Positions 8,542 to 17,921 of a stretch of 64,000 nt of DNA are shown piece after piece. The translations under genes were made by a program, and so were the position numbers. Within the stretch, counting starts at the first letter, position 1. Each line of letters starts with the position of its first letter. The stretch comes from Mycolicibacterium litorale (GTDB taxonomy: Bacteria; Actinomycetota; Actinomycetes; Mycobacteriales; Mycobacteriaceae). A model generated the notes under the pieces. The model was not told the origin of the DNA, made no database searches, and was given only the letters and a program-made list of their open reading frames with translations. The stretch spans positions 3,968,001 through 4,032,000 of the forward strand of contig NZ_AP023287.1 of assembly GCF_014218295.1 (NCBI RefSeq). Reading direction: 5' to 3'.

Positions 8542-11175
8542 TCAGACGGTCAACTCGATGTGGTGTGCGTCGGGCACGGCGGCATAACGCTGCGGGCTGC
8601 ACGTGAGCACGATCACCTGCCCGTCGCCGCCGATCACGTCGAACACCGCACCCATCTTCGTCAACCGCTCCGGATCGGTGAATCCCAGCGCGTCATCGAT
8701 GACGACCGGGACCGAATCCTCTTTGGCCACCAAAGCCGCTCCCGCCAATCGGGCGACGATGCCGAGTTGTTCTTTGGCGCCGCCGGACAGCGACTCGTAC
8801 GGCACCGTGCGGCCGGCCAGCGTCCGGTTGCAGATGCGCAGATCGCTGTCGATCTCGACTTCGAAGCTCTCGCCGAAGACGAGTCGGCCCAACCGTTCGA
8901 CCTCACGGCGGAACGGGTCGACGTAGCGTTCCCGCGTGGCCGCGCGATGCCTGCTCATCACCGATCGCAGAAGTTCGGCCGCCCTGGCCCGCCGGTGCAC
9001 GCGCAGGTAGTCGGACTCGGCGTGTTGGCGTTCGGTGTGAGCGCTGTCCAATTGGCCCTGCCGGCCTTCGGTCCCGTACACCTTGAGCGCCGCGGTGACC
9101 TCGCGCAGCGCTTCCGTGGTGTCCTCGAGTCGGGCCTGCAGCGCCCGTTCGCGGCGGGTGACGTCCTCGAGCGCGGCGTCGACGGTGTCCGGGGCGCATG
9201 TCGCCAGTTCGTCGCGGAGCGCGGCGGCGCGCGCCGCGGCGTGTTCGGCGGCCTCTCGGTCGGCCTCGGCGGCCACCGAAAGGGCATCGTCGGCGATGAC
9301 GGCGCGCGCCGTGGCGAGCCGATCGGCCGCGAGGGTCAGCTCGGCCTGTGCGGCGGCCAGCTTCTCCCGTACCACGCCGAGCCGAGTTGCCTTCTGCCCC
9401 AACTTCGTCGACGCCGCCACGGCGACTTTCCGGTGCGTCTCGCACTCCCCGATGGACCGCTGGTGCGCGGCGACGGAGGCGTCGAGCGCCGCGCGCGCCG
9501 CGGCGGCGTCGGCCGGACCGTCGATCTCGAACAGCCCCTCTTCGTCGGGTTGAGCGTCACGCAGCTCGGCCAGCCGGGCGCGCAGGACGGCGACGGTGTC
9601 GTCACCGGTCAACGCGTCGACGGTCGCGCGGAGCGTCGCCCGTGTCTGCTCGAGTTCGCGGCGCCGGTCGTACCGGCTGCGCGCGGTGGCCACGTCCTCG
9701 GCGCCGGCGGCTTTCAGCGCGTCCGCCAACTCCGTGGTGGCGGCATCCAGCCGGGCCTGGGTCTGCGCCGCGGGAGTACCCGGCACGACGCGGGCGGTGA
9801 GCACACCGGCGACGGTGAACTCGGTCGGTGAGGTCGCGTTCACCGACCAGTCCCGCCCGGCGCCCAGCCGGACCCGCTCGCCGTCCACCGTCACCTCGAT
9901 GTCGGCGAGCGCTTCGAGTTCGATTCGCGCAGAAGCCAGTTCGGCCTGTCCCGCCGCCCGCTCGACCGCGAGGGCGGAGGCCTCGACGGCCCGCATCGAG
10001 CTGTCGGTGACCGTGATGGCCGCGAGCTCGGTCTCGGCGGCCGCCAGCTCACGCAGCGCCGCGTCGATCTTCGCCAGCCGCGCCGCCAACCGGTCGGCCT
10101 CGTCACGGTCGGAAAGGCGTTGGGCCACAGCGCGGGCCGCGTCGACGCGGGCCTGATGCACCTCCACGGCGGCCCGCGCCTGCTCGGCGGCCTGCTGCGC
10201 CGCTTCGTCGACCTCGCGGGCGGCGGCTTCCTCCTCGGCGGCGGTGACCACCGCGGCCTCGAGTTCGGTGATGGCGGCGCGGCGTCCGTCGATGTCGGCA
10301 CGCAACCGGCGGCGTTCGGTGACCGCCGCCGCGGAGGCGGTGCGCGTGTCCTCCGCGGCTTTCGCGATGACCTCGGCCTCGTCGAGCTGCCTGCGCAGTG
10401 TCGCCACGGCGTGCGCGGCGGCCTGCGCCGCGGACAACTCCTCGGTGAGCGTGACGCGTAGGCCCGTCAGCTCCGCGAGTTGTTCGGTCAGGGCGGTGTG
10501 GCGGCGCACCGCTTCGTCGACCTCACCGACCGCGGCCGCACATCTGGCGACCTCCGCCTCGGCGGCCTGCAACCGCTTGGTCGCGGCGGCCCACTCCCCC
10601 GTCGGCCTTCCCGTGGCGGTGAAGTACCGGCCGTACTCCTCGTCGATGCGGTCGACCAGCAGCGGTTCCGCGCCCGACAGGGTGGCCGCCTCACCCGCGG
10701 CGACGTCGAGCGCGCGGGCCAGTGCATCCGAACCCGAGAGGTCGACCGCGGCGGTCGAGGCGGACTGCCAGACTCGTTGCGCCTGCCACAGATCCATGTC
10801 CACGGTGCTGTCGAGCAGTGCGAGCGCCCGCTCGTGCGCCTCGTCGCCGGTGAGCTGCTCACGCTGCGGCGACAGTACGGTCAACTCCGTCTCCGCGCGC
10901 TTGTGGAACCGTTTGCGGTAGACGAATCGGTAAGGCCCGGTGGAGATCTCGGCACTGATCTCGGCACCGACGTCGGCGTGGGTCGGTTTGACCTGTTTGA
11001 CTTCCTTCTTGGTCGAGCGGTCCTTGGCGGCGAAGAGCAGATCCAGCGCCTCGATCATCGACGACTTGCCGATCTCGTTGGCGCCGCTGATCACGACAAC
11101 GCCGCGGTCGGGGAACTCGATCTCCCTGCGGCTGACGCCGCGATAGTTGGTCAACACCAACCGGTGCAGCTTCAT
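8542..11175 (-). CDS. SbcC/RecN-like AAA ATPase with long coiled coil (Rv1278-type)
   Basis: An 877-residue SMC/Rad50-like ATPase. Walker A GANEIGKS is at residues 31-38; a long Ala/Glu/Arg-rich coiled-coil region fills roughly 180-750; the ABC signature LSGGAKEQ is near 796 and Walker B VPVVIDDA near 822-829. The head domains are split by the coiled coil, as in Rad50/SbcC. It overlaps the upstream SbcD-like nuclease gene by 4 bases (ATGA), so the two should form a nuclease-ATPase complex acting on DNA ends or hairpins. It is distinct in length from canonical SbcC (about 1,000 residues) and matches M. tuberculosis Rv1278 (recalled length 875). Confidence 0.85.
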   Translation of the reverse strand: MKLHRLVLTNYRGVSRREIEFPDRGVVVISGANEIGKSSMIEALDLLFAAKDRSTKKEVKQVKPTHADVGAEISAEISTGPYRFVYRKRFHKRAETELTVLSPQREQLTGDEAHERALALLDSTVDMDLWQAQRVWQSASTAAVDLSGSDALARALDVAAGEAATLSGAEPLLVDRIDEEYGRYFTATGRPTGEWAAATKRLQAAEAEVARCAAAVGEVDEAVRRHTALTEQLAELTGLRVTLTEELSAAQAAAHAVATLRRQLDEAEVIAKAAEDTRTASAAAVTERRRLRADIDGRRAAITELEAAVVTAAEEEAAAREVDEAAQQAAEQARAAVEVHQARVDAARAVAQRLSDRDEADRLAARLAKIDAALRELAAAETELAAITVTDSSMRAVEASALAVERAAGQAELASARIELEALADIEVTVDGERVRLGAGRDWSVNATSPTEFTVAGVLTARVVPGTPAAQTQARLDAATTELADALKAAGAEDVATARSRYDRRRELEQTRATLRATVDALTGDDTVAVLRARLAELRDAQPDEEGLFEIDGPADAAAARAALDASVAAHQRSIGECETHRKVAVAASTKLGQKATRLGVVREKLAAAQAELTLAADRLATARAVIADDALSVAAEADREAAEHAAARAAALRDELATCAPDTVDAALEDVTRRERALQARLEDTTEALREVTAALKVYGTEGRQGQLDSAHTERQHAESDYLRVHRRARAAELLRSVMSRHRAATRERYVDPFRREVERLGRLVFGESFEVEIDSDLRICNRTLAGRTVPYESLSGGAKEQLGIVARLAGAALVAKEDSVPVVIDDALGFTDPERLTKMGAVFDVIGGDGQVIVLTCSPQRYAAVPDAHHIELTV

Positions 11176-12323
11176 GCGACATCGCTCCGTTCGACCAGAC
11201 GCAACAACAACGCCAGTGCGGCGCGGGCATCCTCGGCGCCGTCCCCGTCGGCGCGGGCCGCCTCGACCAGCTCGTCCACGGCGGCGGCCGCGAACCCGCC
11301 GATGCCCAGATCGTCGAATTCACCGTCGGCGGGCAGGACCGCGATGTCGGTGCCGCGCTCCCACACCGTGAGCGCGGCGAACAGCCGGGAGTACTTGTCG
11401 AGGCAGGTGTCCAGGGCGGCCTTGTCGGTGACGGTCAGCGACCCGGTCAGCCCGAGGCGCACGACCGTGCGCTCCTTGTCCGGCATCAGGTCCAGGTTGA
11501 GGTCGAGGTCGGCGACGTCGCGGCTGTCGTCCACGGACCGGGTGAGCGTGACGAACCGCCAGCGGCCCAGCCGTTCGGGGCGCACCCGCACCGGGCGACG
11601 GTCGTCGCCCTCGTCGATCTCGACCACCAGCGCGTGACCGGAGTCGGTCTCGATGTCGTCGTAGTTGGTGACCTCCGGCGATCCCGAATACCACACCCGA
11701 CCCGTCGCGCCGACGTTCGTGCGGGAGTGCTTGTCGCCCAGAGCGACATAGTGCACGGCCCCGCGGCCCAGCGCCGACTCGACCGCGGCGAGCCGGATCA
11801 GCGACACCTTGTCCTTGCCCGGATCGATGGCATCGACGGCGCCGTGGCCCACCACGATCCGCGTCACCCCGTCGACGGGCAGCCCCTCGAGCACATCGCC
11901 GACCAGATCGCTGGTCGGAGCCTTCGACCGCCACGGGGCCGCCACGATCTCGAGACCGGGCCGGACCCGGTGGACGCCGGCGCGGTCGAGCACCGTCACG
12001 TTGTCCGGGCGTTCGGCGGTGAACAGCGCGCTGGTGTACACCGACGCGGCGTCGAGCGGGTCGTGGTTGCCGGGCAGCAGATACACCGGGACGCCGATGG
12101 TGCGCATGGCCTCCAGCGACTGGCTGACCTCACGCGGGGAGAGCTGGTTGTGCTCGAACACGTCACCGGCGACGACCACGAACTCGGCGCCCGCCTCGGC
12201 CGCCAGCGCACCCACCGCGACGACGGCGTCGCGCCGGGCGGCCGAATAGCGCGGCTGCGCCTCACCGCTCAGGAAGTGACGGGTCATCCCGAGCTGCCAG
12301 TCCGCGGTGTGCACAAATCGCAT
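11172..12323 (-). CDS. SbcD/Mre11-like metallophosphoesterase nuclease (Rv1277-type)
   Basis: A 383-residue calcineurin-like DNA exonuclease. Metal-binding motifs run in the expected order: the HTADWQLG motif (residues 5-12), GDVFEHNQ, GNHDP, VGHGAVD and ALGDKHS. The C-terminal part is a capping domain. The start ATG 12323 opens directly onto MRFVHTADW; upstream in-frame codons lack similarity to the family. A TAGACT -10 element sits at 12369-12364, giving a leader of about 35 bases. Its stop overlaps the start of the SbcC-like ATPase, and the pair is divergent from the SixA-like gene. Confidence 0.87.
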   Translation of the reverse strand: MRFVHTADWQLGMTRHFLSGEAQPRYSAARRDAVVAVGALAAEAGAEFVVVAGDVFEHNQLSPREVSQSLEAMRTIGVPVYLLPGNHDPLDAASVYTSALFTAERPDNVTVLDRAGVHRVRPGLEIVAAPWRSKAPTSDLVGDVLEGLPVDGVTRIVVGHGAVDAIDPGKDKVSLIRLAAVESALGRGAVHYVALGDKHSRTNVGATGRVWYSGSPEVTNYDDIETDSGHALVVEIDEGDDRRPVRVRPERLGRWRFVTLTRSVDDSRDVADLDLNLDLMPDKERTVVRLGLTGSLTVTDKAALDTCLDKYSRLFAALTVWERGTDIAVLPADGEFDDLGIGGFAAAAVDELVEAARADGDGAEDARAALALLLRLVERSDVA

Positions 12324-12435
12324 GTGGGCCCGTCCCTTTCCCCTCGTCGTGCAGTGCATGGCGAGTCTAGGACCGCGCACCGACAACTCGGCGGACCTCG
12401 ACCGGCATGTGGCCGTGCGCCCTAACGTGGAGGGT

Positions 12436-12954
12436 GTGAGCACCGAGGAACGCACCCTGGTACTGCTTCGCCACGCGAAATCCGACTACCCGGCCGGGGT
12501 CGACGACCACGAACGCCCGTTGGCGGCGCGGGGAATCCGCGAGGCCGCGCTGGCGGGCGACTGGCTGCGGGCCACCGTGGCGCCGTTCGACGCGGTGCTC
12601 TGCTCGACGGCCACCAGGACGCGACAGACGCTGGAACGCACCCGCATCGACGCCCCGGTGCACTACGCCGACCGGCTCTACGATGCCAGCCCCGGCACCG
12701 TCATCGACGAGATCACCAAGGTGGGGCGGCATTTCGGCGCCGACGTGTCGACACTGCTGGTGATCGGTCACGAGCCCGCGATGTCGCACGTGGCGCTCGG
12801 GCTGGCCGCCCTCGACGACAGCGACCGCGAGGCCGCCGAGGACATCGCCGCGAAGTTCCCCACCTCAGCGATCGCGGTGCTGCGCACGGCGCGGCCGTGG
12901 GAGGAGCTGGCGCTCGGCGGCGCCGCGCTGGTGAGGTTCCACGTGCCCCGTTAG
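12436..12954 (+). CDS. SixA-like histidine phosphatase (Rv1276c-type)
   Basis: Histidine phosphatase superfamily, 172 residues. The catalytic LLRHAKSDYP motif is at residues 10-19, an Arg-rich STATRTRQT segment is near residue 55, and the second His lies in VIGHEPAMSH. The short length and RHAKS motif match the SixA branch, which removes phosphate from phosphohistidine, although some relatives act on small phosphate esters. GTG 12436 is preferred because TAACGT (12423-12428) lies 7 bases before it, predicting a leaderless message. It converges on lprC across a hairpin. Confidence 0.82.
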   Translation: MSTEERTLVLLRHAKSDYPAGVDDHERPLAARGIREAALAGDWLRATVAPFDAVLCSTATRTRQTLERTRIDAPVHYADRLYDASPGTVIDEITKVGRHFGADVSTLLVIGHEPAMSHVALGLAALDDSDREAAEDIAAKFPTSAIAVLRTARPWEELALGGAALVRFHVPR

Positions 12955-12957
12955 TGG

Positions 12958-13010
12958 GCGATTTCGGTGTCGTTCGTCGCGGTCAGCGCAACCGGCTACA
13001 CCGAAATCGC
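12958..13010. terminator. hairpin between convergent sixA-like gene and lprC
   Basis: A perfect 13-base inverted repeat, GCGATTTCGGTGT at 12958-12970 and its complement at 12998-13010, with a 27-base loop. It lies immediately after the stop of the upstream gene and before the stop of lprC, so it can end transcription from both sides. There is no U-tract, as is usual for mycobacterial hairpin terminators. Confidence 0.6.
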
Positions 13011-13015
13011 TCAGG

Positions 13016-13567
13016 TCAGGAGTTGGTGGCGAGCGTGAGTTCCATCAGCTTGATCGCCATCCCGCAGGCGTCGATGCCGGGAGCCTGCGGGTTGACCCAC
13101 CAGCCGACCACACCACCCGCGTCGCTGGCCACGCCGCAGGAACCGTTCGGGTCGCCCGGCCGCATCACGAACGACGGCACACCGGCCACCGACCGGTTCT
13201 CGATCTGGTACTCGAGCTTCTCGGCGGTCTCCCGCTCGTTGTCGAGGCTGCCCTCTTCGAACCAGAACCGGGTGATGTCGACGAGACCGGCCGGGTTGGC
13301 GGCCTGCCAGCGACACACCGCCCCGACGAACGTGCTCTGGATGTCGAGCGGATCGGCGCCGACGGTTTCGGCGAGGATGTCCTCGGTCAGCACGTCGCAC
13401 TCCTTCAGCAGGTTGGGGTACTGCTGTTCGGAGTCGTTGTTGCTCGGGCCGCCGCCGGACCCGGCGCGCGCCGCCGTGCCCTCGACGGTGCGGGTGCAGC
13501 CCATCAGCATCGCGAGCGCGGCGAGGAGGACGGCCACGGCGGCCAGCGTCCGTGCGCGGGCGCTCAT
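13016..13567 (-). CDS. lprC: lipoprotein LprC
   Basis: Secreted lipoprotein of 183 residues with a DUF3558-type domain, a family common in mycobacteria and of unknown role. The signal peptide ends in LMGC with the lipidated Cys at residue 24. Three further Cys (in KECDV, AVCRW and GSCGV) could form disulfides outside the membrane. It overlaps the end of lprB by 4 bases (ATGA) and is therefore coupled to it. Gene order lprB-lprC next to SixA-like and ABC exporter genes matches M. tuberculosis Rv1274-Rv1275. Confidence 0.85.
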   Translation of the reverse strand: MSARARTLAAVAVLLAALAMLMGCTRTVEGTAARAGSGGGPSNNDSEQQYPNLLKECDVLTEDILAETVGADPLDIQSTFVGAVCRWQAANPAGLVDITRFWFEEGSLDNERETAEKLEYQIENRSVAGVPSFVMRPGDPNGSCGVASDAGGVVGWWVNPQAPGIDACGMAIKLMELTLATNS

Positions 13568-14139
13568 CGGGAGTTCACGATCGACTGGCGGGTCAGTTCC
13601 TTGGCGACCTCGCACGGGTCGGGGAACGGCTTCTCGGCGAAGCTGACCGACCATTCGATGAAGTCGTTGTCGAACTGGATGCCGATCTCGCACAGGTTGG
13701 TGCCCAGCGTCAGATCGTCACCTGTGGCGATGAACCCGTCGTGACCCTCGATGTTGATGTCCTCGACGCTGGTGCGCGACAGCTCCTCGGTCTTGCGCTC
13801 GCGGCCGATCGGGCTGCCGCGGAAGTGGGTGAACGAGAAGTGCGGCCCGACGATGCTGCCGCCGGCCAGCCACTGGCACCCCACGGAGGTGGTCGCGGTG
13901 TTGACCAGCCCGGGCACCTCGGTGAGCTGGCTGATGGTCTGGTCGCTGATGCCGCCGCACTGCGGGAAGAACGGGCCGTGCTTGATGTCGTCCTGCTGGG
14001 CCTGCGGGCTCTGCGGCACCTCGCCGGGCGCCGCGGGCTCCGACTCGGAGCAGGCAGCCAACAGCGGGAGCACGGCCACCGTCAGCGAGGTCAGCGCGGC
14101 CAGCACTTTCGCGTTGCGGGTGCGCGTGCTGGGGGTCAC
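13564..14139 (-). CDS. lprB: lipoprotein LprB
   Basis: Lipoprotein of 191 residues, paralogous in layout to LprC (DUF3558-type). The signal peptide ends in LLAAC with lipidated Cys30. The C-terminal EELSRTSVEDINIEGHDGF and KELTRQSIVNS stretches are close to what I recall of M. tuberculosis LprB. Start choice: TACAGT (14152-14147) lies 7 bases before GTG 14139, whereas GTG 14148 overlaps that -10 element; a leaderless start at 14139 is therefore preferred. It is divergent from the ABC exporter pair. Confidence 0.85.
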   Translation of the reverse strand: MTPSTRTRNAKVLAALTSLTVAVLPLLAACSESEPAAPGEVPQSPQAQQDDIKHGPFFPQCGGISDQTISQLTEVPGLVNTATTSVGCQWLAGGSIVGPHFSFTHFRGSPIGRERKTEELSRTSVEDINIEGHDGFIATGDDLTLGTNLCEIGIQFDNDFIEWSVSFAEKPFPDPCEVAKELTRQSIVNSR

Positions 14140-14225
14140 GCCATGCACTGTAGCGGCAGCGCCGATAGTGAACCACCGACATGCCGGTTGACCTGCAATT
14201 TCACGCAGTGTGCGACAGTAGCGGG

Positions 14226-15968
14226 ATGCTCTGGGGCCTCCTGCGGCAGTACGTGCGGCCGTACCGTGGGCTGCTCTCGGTGGTCGCCGGACTCCAGATC
14301 GTCAGCACGCTGGCCTCGCTGTACCTGCCCACCGTCAACGCCGCGATCATCGACGACGGCGTCGCCCGGGGTGACACCGCCACGATCATGCGACTGGGTG
14401 TGGTGATGCTCGGCGTGACGGCGCTGCAGGTGGTGTGCGCCGTCGGAGCGGTGTACTTCGGTTCGCGCGCCGGTATGGGATTCGGCCGCGACCTGCGCTC
14501 GGCGATCTTCGACCGGGTGACGAGGTTCTCCGCCGAGGACACCGCCCGGTTCGGGGCCGCGTCGCTGCTCACCCGCACCACCAACGACGTCGGCCAGATC
14601 CAGCTGCTCGTGCAGATGACGTGCACCATGCTCATCACCGCGCCGATCATGTCGGTCGGCGGGATCTTCATGGCCGTCCACCAGGACGCGGGCCTGTCCT
14701 GGCTGCTGCTCGTGAGCATTCCGGTGCTGGCCCTGGCGAACTACTGGATCGTCACGCACCTGCTGCCGATCTTCCGCCGGATGCAGCAGCTCATCGACAA
14801 CGTCAACCGGGTGATGCGCGACCAGCTCACCGGCATCCGGGTGATCCGCGCGTTCGCCAGGGAACCGCTCGAACGGACCCGCTTCGGCGAGGCCAACCAG
14901 ACCCTGTCGGACACCGCGCTGGACGCCGGCCGCTGGCAGGCGCTGATGCTGCCGGTCACCACGCTGGTCATCAATGTCTCCAGCGTCGCGCTCATCTGGT
15001 TCGGCGGACTGCGCATCGACGCCGGCCAGATGCAGGTCGGCTCGCTGATCGCGTTCCTGTCCTACTTCATGCAGATCCTGATGGCCGTGCTGATGGCCAC
15101 GTTCATGCTGATCATCATCCCGCGGGCGACGGTCTGCGCCGAACGTATCGGCGAGGTCCTGGCGACGCGCCCGGGTATCGAGACCCCACCCGACCCGGTG
15201 CGGCCGGACACCGTGCGCGGTGAGATCCGCCTCGAGGCGGCCACATTCTGCTACCCGGGCGCCGAGCAGCCGGTGGTCGCCGACGTCTCGCTGACCGCGC
15301 GGCCCGGGACGACGACAGCGATCGTCGGGTCCACCGGCTCCGGGAAGTCGACGCTGATCTCGCTGATGTGCCGCCTCTACGACGTGACGGGCGGGTGTGT
15401 GCGCGTCGACGGGATCGACGTGCGCGACTACGACATCGAGCGGCTCTGGGCGCTGATCGGGCTGGTGCCCCAGCGCGGCTACCTGTTCTCCGGCACCGTC
15501 GCCGACAACCTCCGCTACGGCAAGAGCGACGCGACGGAGGAGGAGATGTGGGCGGCGCTGCGGGTGGCGGCCGCCGACGACTTCGTGCGCGCACACGCCG
15601 ACGGTCTGCAGATGCGGGTGGCGCAGGGCGGGATGAACTTCTCCGGAGGGCAGCGGCAGCGGCTGGCGATCGCCCGCGCCGTGATCCGCCGTCCCGCGGT
15701 GTACCTGTTCGACGACGCGTTCTCCGCGCTCGACGTGCACACCGACGCCCGGGTGCGGTCCGCGCTGCGCGAGGTCTCGGCCGCGGCCACCGTCGTCGTC
15801 GTCTCCCAGCGGCTCTCCACCGTCGCCCAGGCCGACCAGGTGATCGTGATCGACGACGGCCGGGTGGTCGGTGCCGGATCCCACGACGAGTTGCTGCTCG
15901 GCTGCCCCACCTACGCCGAGTTCGCCGAATCGCAGGCGGTCGGCGCCGACGTCGGTGGCCGCCCGTGA
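14226..15968 (+). CDS. ABC exporter half-transporter with degenerate ATP site (Rv1273c-type)
   Basis: Half-transporter of 580 residues: six-helix membrane domain (residues 1 to about 310) followed by a nucleotide-binding domain with Walker [10 protein letters not shown] near 368, signature NFSGGQRQR near 471 and Walker [12 protein letters not shown] near 493. The residue after the Walker B Asp is Asp, not the catalytic Glu. In heterodimeric exporters such as TM287/TM288 this marks the degenerate site. ATG 14226 is the family start. The stop overlaps the GTG of the next gene (GTGA), so the two halves are made together. Confidence 0.9.
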   Translation: MLWGLLRQYVRPYRGLLSVVAGLQIVSTLASLYLPTVNAAIIDDGVARGDTATIMRLGVVMLGVTALQVVCAVGAVYFGSRAGMGFGRDLRSAIFDRVTRFSAEDTARFGAASLLTRTTNDVGQIQLLVQMTCTMLITAPIMSVGGIFMAVHQDAGLSWLLLVSIPVLALANYWIVTHLLPIFRRMQQLIDNVNRVMRDQLTGIRVIRAFAREPLERTRFGEANQTLSDTALDAGRWQALMLPVTTLVINVSSVALIWFGGLRIDAGQMQVGSLIAFLSYFMQILMAVLMATFMLIIIPRATVCAERIGEVLATRPGIETPPDPVRPDTVRGEIRLEAATFCYPGAEQPVVADVSLTARPGTTTAIVGSTGSGKSTLISLMCRLYDVTGGCVRVDGIDVRDYDIERLWALIGLVPQRGYLFSGTVADNLRYGKSDATEEEMWAALRVAAADDFVRAHADGLQMRVAQGGMNFSGGQRQRLAIARAVIRRPAVYLFDDAFSALDVHTDARVRSALREVSAAATVVVVSQRLSTVAQADQVIVIDDGRVVGAGSHDELLLGCPTYAEFAESQAVGADVGGRP

Positions 15969-17860
15969 CCGGTCCGATGGGACGTCCGATGCGCGGCCTG
16001 CCGCAGCCGCCGCCCGAACGGACCCGCGACTTCAGGGGCTCGGCACTGCGGCTGGTCCGCCGGCTGACGCCCCAGCGGACGCTGACGGCGGCGGTGATCG
16101 GGCTCGGTGTCGCGGGCATCGCGCTGGGGGTGATCGTCCCGCGGATCCTCGGCCACGCGACCGACCTGCTGTTCAACGGGGTGCTCGGCCGCGAGTTGCC
16201 CGCGGGCCTGACGAAGGAGCAGGCGATCGAGGCGGCGCGCGCCCGCGGCGACTCGACGTTCGCCGACCTCTTGTCCGGGATGGACGTGGTGCCGGGCCAG
16301 GGCGTGGACTTCGGCGCCGTGGCCCGCACGCTGGCTCTCGCGCTCGGCCTGTACCTCGTTGCGGCCCTTCTGGTCTGGATCCAGGCCCGCATCCTCAACG
16401 TCGTCGTGCAGCGCACGATGGTGCGGCTGCGCGCCGACGTCGAGGACAAGGTGCACCGGCTGCCGCTGTCCTATTTCGACACCCGCCAGCGTGGTGAGGT
16501 GCTCAGCCGCGTCACCAACGACGTCGACAATGTCCAGACCTCGCTGACCATCACGATCAGCCAACTGCTGACGTCGCTGCTGACGATCGTGGCGGTGCTG
16601 GTGATGATGCTGACGATCTCCCCGCTGCTGGCGCTGATCACCGTGCTGACGGTGCCGTTGTCGCTGTTGGCGATCCGCTGGATCACGCGGCGGTCGCAAC
16701 GGCTGTTCGTCGCGCAGTGGCGCAACACCGGCCGGCTCAACGCCCACATCGAGGAGACCTACAGCGGGTTCACGATCGTCAAGACGTTCGGGCACCGCGC
16801 CGCCGCGCAGGAGAAGTTCCGCGAACTCAACGACGAGGTGTACCAGTCGAGTTTCGGCGCCCAGTTCTTCTCCGGGCTGGTGTCGCCGGCGACCGGTTTC
16901 ATCGGCAACCTCAGCTACGTGGCGGTCGCGGTGATCGGCGGCCTGCAGGTGGCGACCGGGCAGATCACCCTCGGCAGCATCCAGGCGTTCATCCAGTACG
17001 TCCGCCAGTTCAACCAGCCGCTGACCCAGGTCGCGGGCATGTACAACACGCTGCAGTCCGGGATCGCCAGTGCCGAGAGGGTGTTCGAACTGCTCGACGC
17101 CGACGAACAGCCCGCCGATCCCGCCGCCCGGCTTCCCGCGGCGCGCGGCCGGGTGGAGTTCGAGCATGTGCACTTCGGCTACCAGCCGGGCACACCGGTC
17201 ATCGAGGATCTGTCGCTGACCGTCGAACCGGGCAGCACCGTGGCCATCGTCGGGCCGACCGGTGCGGGCAAGACGACGCTGGTCAACCTGCTGATGCGGT
17301 TCTACGACGTCGATTCGGGCCGGATCCTGCTCGACGGCGTCGACATCACCACCGTCAGCCGCCACTCCCTGCGGTCACGGATCGGCATGGTGCTGCAGGA
17401 CACGTGGCTGTTCGCCGGCACGATCTACGACAACATCGCCTACGGTAGGCCCGACGCCGGCGAGGACGAGGTGGTCGCCGCCGCGAAGGCCGCCTACGTC
17501 GACCGTTTCGTGCACAGCCTGCCCGACGGATACGACACCCGCGTCAGCGACGACGGCGGTTCGATCAGCGCCGGGGAGAAGCAGCTCATCACGATCGCCC
17601 GTGCCGTGCTGGCCCGCCCTCAGCTGCTGATCCTCGACGAGGCGACCAGTTCGGTGGACACCCGCACCGAACTGCTGATCCAGCACGCCATGCGTGAACT
17701 GCGCCGCGACCGGACGAGTTTCATCATCGCCCACCGCCTGTCGACGATCCGCGACGCCGACCTCATCCTGGTGATGGAGGCGGGCCGGATCGTCGAGAGC
17801 GGCAGCCACGAGGAACTCGTGGCCCGGCGCGGCGAATACTGGTCCATGACACGGGTTTGA
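15965..17860 (+). CDS. ABC exporter half-transporter with canonical ATP site (Rv1272c-type)
   Basis: Partner half-transporter of 631 residues, the length recalled for M. tuberculosis Rv1272c. The membrane domain has an extra loop of about 60 residues after the first helix (about residues 75-125). The nucleotide-binding domain has Walker [10 protein letters not shown] near 430, Walker [13 protein letters not shown] near 554 with the catalytic Glu, but an unusual signature ISAGEKQ instead of LSGGQ. This is the expected mirror of its partner: one intact and one weakened ATP site in the dimer. The substrate is unknown; lipid or drug export is usual for the family. Confidence 0.9.
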   Translation: MTGPMGRPMRGLPQPPPERTRDFRGSALRLVRRLTPQRTLTAAVIGLGVAGIALGVIVPRILGHATDLLFNGVLGRELPAGLTKEQAIEAARARGDSTFADLLSGMDVVPGQGVDFGAVARTLALALGLYLVAALLVWIQARILNVVVQRTMVRLRADVEDKVHRLPLSYFDTRQRGEVLSRVTNDVDNVQTSLTITISQLLTSLLTIVAVLVMMLTISPLLALITVLTVPLSLLAIRWITRRSQRLFVAQWRNTGRLNAHIEETYSGFTIVKTFGHRAAAQEKFRELNDEVYQSSFGAQFFSGLVSPATGFIGNLSYVAVAVIGGLQVATGQITLGSIQAFIQYVRQFNQPLTQVAGMYNTLQSGIASAERVFELLDADEQPADPAARLPAARGRVEFEHVHFGYQPGTPVIEDLSLTVEPGSTVAIVGPTGAGKTTLVNLLMRFYDVDSGRILLDGVDITTVSRHSLRSRIGMVLQDTWLFAGTIYDNIAYGRPDAGEDEVVAAAKAAYVDRFVHSLPDGYDTRVSDDGGSISAGEKQLITIARAVLARPQLLILDEATSSVDTRTELLIQHAMRELRRDRTSFIIAHRLSTIRDADLILVMEAGRIVESGSHEELVARRGEYWSMTRV

Positions 17861-17921
17861 GCACCCCGCTGCCCACCATTTCCGGTCCGCCGCCGGGCCG
17901 GGTCGGGCAGGATGCGCAGGT

